Origin: Xanthomonas sp. NCPPB 1128
Lineage (GTDB): Bacteria; Pseudomonadota; Gammaproteobacteria; Xanthomonadales; Xanthomonadaceae
NCBI RefSeq assembly: GCF_001043115.1
Contig: NZ_LFME01000046.1
Coordinates: 1-32,193 of the forward strand
Direction: 5' to 3'
Length of the DNA: 32,193 bases
Part shown: positions 26,620 to 32,193 of the stretch, piece by piece
Position numbering within the stretch: position 1 is the stretch's first letter
How the letters are laid out: every line of letters begins with the position of its first letter
Notes under the pieces: model-generated
The model's database searches: none
What the model saw: the letters and a program-made list of their open reading frames with translations, nothing else
What the model was told of the DNA's origin: nothing
Made by a program: the position numbers and the translations under genes

Positions 26620-26979
26620 ATGAAAGTAGAGGACGTTTTGTTGTTGTATAGAGATCTTCCTGAGTATGCTGGAATTGAATTGGATGGCGTAAAAAAGATC
26701 AGTCTGTTCGGCGACTATCCAATTAATGTTGCGGCAACGCGCGGCTCTGTGCGAGAAATGTCTGCTCTCTTTAATGCTGGTGCGAACCTTAATGCTTCTG
26801 GTGAGCATGGATATACACCTCTGCATAATGCGGTAGAGCAAGGCAATGTTGATGCGGTTAAATGGCTTTTAGAGAATGGCGCGGATAAAGGGCTGTGTAA
26901 TTCCTCAGGTGAGACTCCAGCTGACCTGGCAACTATTTTGTGCGAGAATTTAATTGAGTCGATCTTGAATGCTTCGTGA
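26620..26979 (+). CDS. Ankyrin-repeat protein 2, candidate partner of RHS tip 2
   Basis: The 119-aa product starts 7 bp after the rhs2 stop, behind GAGGTTGG. Ankyrin repeats: YPINVAATRGSVREMSALFNAGANLN, YTPLHNAVEQGNVDAVKWLLENGAD and a partial third (GETPADLA). There is no signal peptide or membrane segment, so it is probably cytoplasmic. It occupies the same position after rhs2 that ankyrin protein 1 holds after rhs1, and the two differ strongly outside the ankyrin consensus, as expected if each matches its own tip. The DNA is AT-rich like the tip region and unlike the flanking housekeeping genes. An immunity role is inferred from position. Confidence 0.82.
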   Translation: MKVEDVLLLYRDLPEYAGIELDGVKKISLFGDYPINVAATRGSVREMSALFNAGANLNASGEHGYTPLHNAVEQGNVDAVKWLLENGADKGLCNSSGETPADLATILCENLIESILNAS

Positions 26980-27051
26980 GGTGTGTTTAGATATTTGATG
27001 TTGCCTTGATTACGGCCCTGCAGCACGCTTGAGGCCTCCATCGCCGGCTGA

Positions 27052-27189
27052 CGTGGCATTGGCGAAAATGCTACCCATCGTCTTGGCAACCTCATCGACC
27101 AACTCTCCCAGCATCCGCGGCCAGCGCATCTCTATCTGGATTTTGATGGCTATGCACGCACTGTTATCATTTCTATGGATGAGTATTGA
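27052..27189 (+). pseudogene. Possible C-terminal gene remnant without a start
   Basis: A 45-codon open frame ends HLYLDFDGYARTVIISMDEY and looks like the C-terminus of a real soluble protein, yet it has no usable start codon after the TGA at 27049-27051 and no ribosome site. It could be what is left of another small partner gene of a lost RHS tip. I do not recognise the family; chance openness is also possible. The rest of the 26980-27250 gap shows nothing. Confidence 0.3.
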
Positions 27190-27249
27190 TCTTCCGGTTA
27201 ATCCTGCACGTCTGCAGGAGCATGCGCGGCAGGGAGCTCTGCAACGCCC

Positions 27250-27340
27250 AGCAGGTCGTTTAATCTCTTCCCACTCTGCCGCATGATGTAAGGCCACGCG
27301 CACCTCCTCCCGCGCGTCCTCCCAAAGCCGAAGCCTCCCC
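27250..27340 (+). repeat. Asparaginase leader, intact copy of the duplicated segment
   Basis: This leader matches 21064-21154 with a few substitutions and small indels (both contain CTCTGCCGCATGATGTAAGG). It marks where the duplicated block resumes after the ankyrin module and shows that the copied piece included the leader as well as the first codons of the asparaginase gene. Confidence 0.8.
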
Positions 27341-28402
27341 ATGCCGCAACGCCGCCACTTCCTGAAAACCGCCGCCTTCGGCGCCCTGGCCGCCGGGTTG
27401 GGCGGTGTGCTTCCTGGCGCACGCGCCGCGGCCAAGATGCAGGCCAAGACCGGTGTGGGGCCGCTGCCAAACGGCGCTGCACGGGTGATCTCCACCTGGG
27501 ACTTCGGCATCGCCGCGAACCAAGCGGCGTGGCAGGTGCTCTCCCGCGGTGGCGCGGCGCTGGATGCGGTGGAAGCCGGGGTGCGGGTGCCGGAGGCGGA
27601 TCCGGACAATCACACTGTGGGGTTGGGCGGTTATCCGGACCGCGATGGGCGGGTCACGCTGGATGCCTGCATCATGGATCACACCGGTGGGTGCGGGTCG
27701 GTCGCGGCGCTGGAGGACATCGTGCATGCGATCTCGGTGGCGCGGCGGGTGATGGAGAAGACGCCGCATGTGATGCTGGTCGGCGATGGCGCGCTGCAGT
27801 TCGCGCTGGCGCAGGGCTTCGAGCGCACCAAGCTGCTGACGCCCGAATCGGAGCAGGCGTGGAAGGAGTGGCTGAAGACTTCCCACTACGCGCCCGAGGC
27901 CAATATCGAGAACCGCGCCTATCGCCGCGGCACGCTGCCCGGCGGCAAGGACAACCACGACACGATCGGCATGCTGGCGCTGGATGCGCACGGCAATCTG
28001 TCCGGCGCTTGCACCACCAGCGGCATGGCCTGGAAGATGCACGGCCGGGTCGGCGACAGCCCGATCATCGGGGCGGGGCTGTACGTGGACAACGAGGTGG
28101 GCGGGGCGACCTCCACCGGCGTCGGCGAGGAGGTGATCCGCAACGTCGGCAGTTTCGCGGTGGTGGAGATGATGCGGCAGGGCAAGAGCCCGGCCGAGGC
28201 CTGCCGCGAGGTGGTGATGCGCATCGTGCGGCGCAAGCCGCAGCTCACCCGCGACCTGCAAGTGGGGTTCCTGGCGATGAACAAGCGTGGCGAGGTCGGT
28301 GCGTTCGCGATCCAGCCCGGTTTCAGTTACGCGGTCTGCGATGCGCAGCGGCAGGACCTGCTGCTGCCTGGGCAGAGCCATTTCGCGGCGCCGGCGGCAT
28401 GA
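27341..28402 (+). CDS. N4-(beta-N-acetylglucosaminyl)-L-asparaginase, Tat-exported
   Basis: The 353-aa product is an Ntn-hydrolase of the glycosylasparaginase family. A twin-arginine signal peptide (QRRHFLK, then a hydrophobic stretch and an Ala-rich cut near residue 30) predicts folded export to the periplasm. The self-cleavage site is in GGKDNHDTIGML: Thr208 becomes the N-terminal nucleophile of the beta chain. GCGSVAALEDI and DNEVGGATSTGVGE are further family motifs. The enzyme cuts the GlcNAc-asparagine bond of N-glycosylated asparagine after the protein has been degraded. Its stop overlaps the cutC start as ATGA. A broken copy of its 5' end lies at 21064-21410. The nearby fucosidase suggests a glycoprotein-scavenging function. 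Confidence 0.93.
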   Translation: MPQRRHFLKTAAFGALAAGLGGVLPGARAAAKMQAKTGVGPLPNGAARVISTWDFGIAANQAAWQVLSRGGAALDAVEAGVRVPEADPDNHTVGLGGYPDRDGRVTLDACIMDHTGGCGSVAALEDIVHAISVARRVMEKTPHVMLVGDGALQFALAQGFERTKLLTPESEQAWKEWLKTSHYAPEANIENRAYRRGTLPGGKDNHDTIGMLALDAHGNLSGACTTSGMAWKMHGRVGDSPIIGAGLYVDNEVGGATSTGVGEEVIRNVGSFAVVEMMRQGKSPAEACREVVMRIVRRKPQLTRDLQVGFLAMNKRGEVGAFAIQPGFSYAVCDAQRQDLLLPGQSHFAAPAA

Positions 28403-29136
28403 GCGGGACGGTGCCGATGGGACTGGAAGTGGCCGCCGATGCGATCGGCTCGGCACTGGCCGCGCAGGATGGCGGGGCGATGCGGGTGGAGTTGTGCGGC
28501 GGCCTGGATGGCGGTGGGCTGACGCCGTCGTTCGGCACGCTGGCGGCGGTGCGCGATCGGTTGCGCATTCCGCTGTACGTGCTGATCCGTCCGCGGGTCG
28601 GCGATTTCGTGTTCGACGATGCGGAGGTGGAGGCGATGCGCCGCGACGTGGAGCAGTGCGTGCGCCTGGGCTGCGATGGGGTGGTGCTCGGTGCGCTGAC
28701 CGCGGATGGTGAGGTGGACATGGCGACAATGCGCGAGCTGATCGCCGCGGCCGGTTCGCTCGGCGTCACCTTCCATCGCGCCTTCGATGTCAGTGCCGAT
28801 CCACGGCGCGCGTTGGAAGACGTGATCGCGCTGGGTTGCGAGCGGGTGCTGACCTCCGGTGCGCGTGAGACGGCGGAAGAGGGTGCGGCGCTGATTGCCG
28901 AATTGGTGCAGCAGGCCGGTACGCGGTTGAGCGTGATGCCCGGGTCTGGCGTTACCGAAGCCAACCTGGCGCAGTTGCGTGCACGCACCGGCGCGCGCGA
29001 GTTCCATGGCTCGGCGCGTGGGCCGTTGGCGTCGCGGGCGCTGTCGCCGCATCCGCATGTGCGTAGCCTGGGCGGCGACCGCATGCAGACCGATGTGGCG
29101 CGGGTGCGGCGGATGGTGGCGTTGTTGGCGGAGTAG
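28399..29136 (+). CDS. cutC: CutC family protein
   Basis: The 245-aa TIM-barrel protein carries CutC family motifs: RVELCGGLDGGGLTPS, LIRPRVGDFVF, GCDGVVLGALTADGEVD, TFHRAFDVS and, near the end, FHGSARG. CutC was first linked to copper tolerance in E. coli, but that role is disputed and the biochemical function is unsettled. The ATG at 28399 overlaps the asparaginase stop, which makes co-translation likely; a later in-frame ATG at 28417 (MGLEVAADA) would also give a family-like start. There is no signal peptide, so it is cytoplasmic. Confidence 0.92.
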   Translation: MSGTVPMGLEVAADAIGSALAAQDGGAMRVELCGGLDGGGLTPSFGTLAAVRDRLRIPLYVLIRPRVGDFVFDDAEVEAMRRDVEQCVRLGCDGVVLGALTADGEVDMATMRELIAAAGSLGVTFHRAFDVSADPRRALEDVIALGCERVLTSGARETAEEGAALIAELVQQAGTRLSVMPGSGVTEANLAQLRARTGAREFHGSARGPLASRALSPHPHVRSLGGDRMQTDVARVRRMVALLAE

Positions 29137-29207
29137 GGCGCCGCCGATGCGGTGGTGTGGGTGGAGATTGGGGGCGCGGTGCCGCGGCGCGATGACGAGA
29201 TTTGCGT

Positions 29208-29230
29208 GTCGCGGCTGAAGCCGCTCCTAC
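29208..29230. repeat. Dispersed palindromic repeat, copy 1
   Basis: GTCGCGGCTGAAGCCGCTCC followed by TAC; the GCGGCT-GA-AGCCGC core is a perfect inverted repeat. It belongs to the short intergenic repeats common in xanthomonads and relatives. It lies between the convergent cutC and BNR-protein genes. Confidence 0.75.
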
Positions 29231-29303
29231 AGGAGACTGCGGTGGCGGCTGTCGGGCTATGTGTTTCAGCGGTTGCGTTGTGGACGCCGATGGGAACGCT
29301 TCG

Positions 29304-29326
29304 GTCGCGGCTGGAGCCGCTCCTAC
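29304..29326. repeat. Dispersed palindromic repeat, copy 2
   Basis: GTCGCGGCTGGAGCCGCTCC followed by TAC, in the same orientation as the copy at 29208 and 96 bp away, with one loop change (GA to GG). The rest of the 29137-29403 gap shows no gene. Confidence 0.75.
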
Positions 29327-29403
29327 GAGGGGCGGCTGTCTGGGTATGCAGCTGCCACGGGCGTGCCACGGCTGATGGCGCGCTGCGCGCTGCCGCATCG
29401 CGG

Positions 29404-30492
29404 TCAGCGTGACGCACCCGCTGCGAGCGTCCCAGTCAACCGCTTCGGATCCAGCACCACATGCTTGATGCGCGTGCGCTTCCAGGTGTAGCTGATGTGC
29501 ACCTGGCCGTCGCGGGTCTGGATCACCGCCGGATAGGAGAACTCGTCCTTGGGGCTGTCTTCCAGGGTCAGCACGCGGGTCCAGTGCAGGCCGTCGTCGG
29601 ACAGGGCGACGGCGAGCACGCCGCGGCCGTCCCACCAGTCCTTGCCGGCCTGGGTGGGGTTGTAGACCAGCAGCGAGCGGCCGTCGGCCAGGACCACGGC
29701 GTCGGTGCCGGAATTGGGGTTGGCCAGGTCGAGCAGGGTCATCGGTTCCCAGGTGCGGCCCTGGTCGCGCGACCAGGTGCTGAACACGTGGTTCTGTTGG
29801 CTGCGGCCCACCGCCTGCAGGCGGCCGTCGTGGTGCAGCAGCACGCTGGGCTGGATCGCACCGATCCTGGCCGGGTCGTTCATCGCCGGGCCACGCGTCC
29901 AGTGCGCGCCGTTGTCGTCGGACCATTCCATGTGCGCCACCCAGCCGGCGTCCTCGCTGCTGCTGGGGCTGAGGATGCGGCCGCCGGGCAGTTGCACCGG
30001 CTTGTTCTTGATCGGGCCGAGGATGCCGGCGGGCAGGCGCTCGGGCGTGGACCAGTGCTGGCCGCCGTCGCTGGACGTGGTCTGCATGCCCCACCAGCGC
30101 TTCGGGTCGGGGCCCACCTTGTAGAACAGCCGCAGCGGTCCTTGCGCGGGCTGGAACAGTACCGGGTTCCAGGTCGGCAACGGTGTGCCCTGCGGCTGCG
30201 CACCGTCGGCCACGCGCTGCGCCGCCTGCCAGCCGTGCGCGTCGCGGCGCGCCACCCAGATGGCCACGTCGTCGGCGCCTTCGTGGCGGCCGCCGAACCA
30301 GGCCGCGAGCAGGCCGTCGCGGGTTTCCACCAGGGTGGAGGCGTGGCACTGCGCGGTCGGCGCCTGCGCGTTGACGAATTCGCTGTAGACGATGGGCGAG
30401 GGCGGCACCGGCGGCGGAGCGGCGGCGGCCGGACCGGCGATGGCGCGCACGGCGAACAGCGACAGCAGGGGAAACAGCGAAGGCGACATCAT
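29404..30492 (-). CDS. Exported BNR-repeat (sialidase-fold) protein
   Basis: The 362-aa product has an N-terminal signal peptide (LFPLLSLFAVRAIAGPAAAA) and a six-bladed propeller pattern with Asp-box motifs SxDxGxxW at 140-147 (one residue out of register is possible), 191-198 and 241-248, and a shortened one near 298-304. Conserved blocks include HASTLVE, AWFGGRHEG, IKNKPVQLPGG, SGTDAVVL and FSYPAVIQTRDG. Such proteins are often labelled exo-alpha-sialidase, but this subfamily also occurs in plants and in bacteria without sialic acid, so another glycoside or lyase activity is quite possible. It is transcribed divergently from the fucosidase gene across a ~110-bp AT-rich gap, which suggests a shared control region. 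Confidence 0.85.
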   Translation of the reverse strand: MMSPSLFPLLSLFAVRAIAGPAAAAPPPVPPSPIVYSEFVNAQAPTAQCHASTLVETRDGLLAAWFGGRHEGADDVAIWVARRDAHGWQAAQRVADGAQPQGTPLPTWNPVLFQPAQGPLRLFYKVGPDPKRWWGMQTTSSDGGQHWSTPERLPAGILGPIKNKPVQLPGGRILSPSSSEDAGWVAHMEWSDDNGAHWTRGPAMNDPARIGAIQPSVLLHHDGRLQAVGRSQQNHVFSTWSRDQGRTWEPMTLLDLANPNSGTDAVVLADGRSLLVYNPTQAGKDWWDGRGVLAVALSDDGLHWTRVLTLEDSPKDEFSYPAVIQTRDGQVHISYTWKRTRIKHVVLDPKRLTGTLAAGASR

Positions 30493-30517
30493 GTGGTACG
30501 GTCCTGGCCCGCAAACG

Positions 30518-30552
30518 GGGATACCTATTTATCATCAATTAAATACCATATG
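30518..30552. promoter_or_regulatory. AT-rich divergent control region with ATACC direct repeat
   Basis: In an otherwise GC-rich setting the sequence ATACCTATTTATCATCAATT and its continuation form an AT island between the divergent BNR-protein and fucosidase genes. ATACC occurs at 30521 and 30543, 22 bp apart, about two helical turns. Promoters for one or both genes and a regulator site are likely here, but I cannot assign clear -35/-10 boxes. Confidence 0.35.
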
Positions 30553-30604
30553 CTGACACCACTGGCAGCGCCGCCTGCCAGACCGACGATTGCGAGGATC
30601 CGCC

Positions 30605-31981
30605 ATGCCGAACCGCCCGCTCTCTCCGCTCCGCTGGCTGGCCGCACTCGGCCTGACCGCCCTGGCCGCGCCGCCGCTGCGCGCCGAGAACTTCGCCGAG
30701 GTCAAACCCTCGCCGCAGCAAGTGGCCTGGCAGGATCTGGAATTCGGGGTGATCGTGCATTTCGGCACCAACACCTTCCTGGACCGCGAGTGGGGCGACG
30801 GCACCGCCAGCCCGAAGGTCTTCGCACCGGATCAGGTGGACCCGGCGCAGTGGACCCGCGCCTCCAAGGCGGCCGGCGCCAAGTACCTGATCCTGGTCGC
30901 CAAGCACCATGACGGCTTCGCGCTGTGGCCCACCGAAGAAAGCGCCTACTCGGTGAAGAACAGCCCGTGGCTCGGCGGCAAGGGCGACCTGGTGAAGATG
31001 ACCAGCGAGGCCGTGCGCAAGGAAGGCATGGGTTTCGGCATCTACCTGTCGCCGTGGGACCGCCACGAACCCAAGTACGCCGATCCCAAGGCCTACGACA
31101 AGTTCTACGCCGCACAGTTGGTGGATCTGGCCTCGCACTACGGCCCGCTCACCGAGTGGTGGCTGGACGGCGCCGGCAGCGCCGGCCACGTGTACAACTT
31201 CGACAAGTACATGGAAGAGCTGCGCACCTACCAGTCCAATGCCATGGTCTTCGCCGACACCGCGCTGTTCGAATACGGTGACGTGCGCTGGGTCGGCAAC
31301 GAGGCCGGGGTGATCGAAGGCGAGAACTGGAACACCATCGATCGCCACGGCTATCTGCGCTGGCGCCCGGTCGAGGTGGACACGCCGCTGCACAAGCTGC
31401 AGTGGTTCTGGCACCCGAACAGCGACCAGACGCTCAAGAGCGTCGACGAACTGGTGCAGATCTGGGAAGACAGCGTCGGCCGCGGCGGCCAACTGGTGCT
31501 GGGCATCGCACCGGACAAGCGCGGGATGCTGCCCGAGGCCGACGTGAAGCGGCTGGAGGAAATGGGCCAGGCGCTGCAGGCGCGCTACGGCGCCGACCGT
31601 AACCTGGTGCGCGGCCGGCTCAAGAACGACGACGGCATCGCCGCGGCGGTGGACGGCGACCGCGACACCTTCTGGAGCGCGCCGGACGGCGCGCATCACG
31701 CCACCCTGGAGCTGCAGTTCAAGCAGCCGGTGACCTTCGACACGGCCATGTCGATGGAATGGCTCAACGATGGCCAACTGGTGCAGAAATACGCGGTGGA
31801 AGTGTTCCGCGACGGCGCCTGGGTCAAGGTGGCGCAGGCGCAGGCGATCGGCCACATGAAGATCGATCACTTCCCCGCGGTCACCGCCTCGCGCGTGCGC
31901 CTGAACATCCTGTCCAGCGTCGATGCCGCGCACATCCGCGAGTTCCAGCTGTTCAACGTGGGCGCTGCTGCCACGCGTTGA
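30605..31981 (+). CDS. Alpha-L-fucosidase, GH29, with F5/8-type C-terminal domain
   Basis: The 458-aa product starts at ATG 30605 behind GAGGA; a TTG at 30590 in frame is rejected. A signal peptide (LRWLAALGLTALAAPPLRA) predicts export. The GH29 barrel shows FGVIVHFGTNTF, LVAKHHDGFALWPT, GFGIYLSPWDRHEP and the nucleophile region EWWLDGAG (Asp188). GENWNTID and LVLGIAPDKRG follow. Residues about 330-455 form an F5/8 type C (discoidin-like) domain that may bind sugars. GH29 enzymes release alpha-linked fucose by a retaining mechanism; alpha-1,3/1,4 linkages on plant N-glycans or xyloglucan are possible substrates. The linkage cannot be read from sequence alone. An intrinsic terminator follows 23 bp after the stop. 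Confidence 0.93.
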   Translation: MPNRPLSPLRWLAALGLTALAAPPLRAENFAEVKPSPQQVAWQDLEFGVIVHFGTNTFLDREWGDGTASPKVFAPDQVDPAQWTRASKAAGAKYLILVAKHHDGFALWPTEESAYSVKNSPWLGGKGDLVKMTSEAVRKEGMGFGIYLSPWDRHEPKYADPKAYDKFYAAQLVDLASHYGPLTEWWLDGAGSAGHVYNFDKYMEELRTYQSNAMVFADTALFEYGDVRWVGNEAGVIEGENWNTIDRHGYLRWRPVEVDTPLHKLQWFWHPNSDQTLKSVDELVQIWEDSVGRGGQLVLGIAPDKRGMLPEADVKRLEEMGQALQARYGADRNLVRGRLKNDDGIAAAVDGDRDTFWSAPDGAHHATLELQFKQPVTFDTAMSMEWLNDGQLVQKYAVEVFRDGAWVKVAQAQAIGHMKIDHFPAVTASRVRLNILSSVDAAHIREFQLFNVGAAATR

Positions 31982-32004
31982 ATCCTGCCGCGGCGTAAGA
32001 CCGG

Positions 32005-32041
32005 AGCCGTACCCGGCGTGTTGCCGGGTGCGGCTTTTTTG
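32005..32041 (+). terminator. Intrinsic terminator after the fucosidase gene
   Basis: AGCCGTACCCGGC (32005-32017) pairs with GCCGGGTGCGGCT (32023-32035) across a GTGTT loop, with one G-T wobble, and runs directly into a T tract. This is a textbook rho-independent terminator 23 bp past the stop codon. Confidence 0.92.
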
Positions 32042-32140
32042 TTGGAGCCGTGCGCCGCGCTTGTAGCGAGGGCGCCGGTGTGCAGGCGCGGCAGTCCCGG
32101 CTCCGGCTGCCACGAAGACAGGCGAGTGCCGCCGGGCAAC

Positions 32141-32180
32141 TCCCCTCTCCCCCGGGAGAGGGGGCGGGGTGAGGGGGCGG
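32141..32180. repeat. Fragment of the palindromic CCCTCTCCC/GGGAGAGGG repeat
   Basis: CCCCTCTCCCCCGGGAGAGG followed by GGGCGGGGTGAGGGG is an inverted-repeat element related to the arms of the units at 181-938, in the opposite orientation (GTGAGGGG matches CCCTCAC). It lies near the window edge, so its full extent is not visible. Confidence 0.7.
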
Positions 32181-32193
32181 GGTGATGGTGACG

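Overview
The window looks like chromosomal DNA of a high-GC gammaproteobacterium of the Xanthomonadaceae, most likely a Xanthomonas species. The reasons are the gshB-tonB / pilG-pilH-pilI-pilJ-chpA arrangement, the intergenic palindromic elements built from CCCTCTCCC/GGGAGAGGG arms, the dispersed GCGGCTGAAGCCGC repeats, and a run of glycan-degrading enzymes typical of plant-associated xanthomonads. This is judged from recalled synteny and protein motifs, not from a database search.

Layout. 1-966: no gene; a tandem array of five full and one partial ~143-bp palindrome-rich units. 967-2795 (minus strand): glutathione synthetase gshB and a TonB-like protein, overlapping by ATGA. 3038-15715 (plus strand): a Pil-Chp chemosensory operon for type IV pilus control, with pilG, pilH, pilI, pilJ, a 27-codon mini-ORF, the giant hybrid kinase chpA, a CheB-like protein that has lost its catalytic triad, and a CheW-like protein. 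No pilK/cheR methyltransferase gene lies between pilJ and chpA, where Pseudomonas has one, so the adaptation arm looks dismantled.

15854-27250 is the accessory heart of the window: two tandem modules, each a Sec-exported RHS/YD-repeat protein (1609 and 1570 aa) followed at once by a small ankyrin-repeat gene. Between the modules lies a scar, a frameshifted 5' piece of the downstream asparaginase gene joined to the last ~100 bp of the CheW-like gene. The block between the 3' end of the CheW-like gene and the 5' end of the asparaginase gene was therefore duplicated head to tail. The RHS cores stay collinear without gaps for over 2 kb, including a 411-bp stretch with no difference that I can see, while the N-termini, the ~160-aa C-terminal tips and the ankyrin partners have diverged. 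The tips still share a Cys-bracketed helical motif. I read these as polymorphic toxin/immunity-like pairs; that function is inference.

27341-31981: a Tat-exported glycosylasparaginase (Ntn hydrolase), a cutC gene overlapping it, a BNR/sialidase-fold protein on the minus strand, and a divergent GH29 alpha-L-fucosidase with a C-terminal F5/8 (discoidin-like) domain, ending in a clear intrinsic terminator. The glycosylasparaginase and fucosidase, and possibly the BNR protein, could act in sequence on N-linked glycoprotein glycans.
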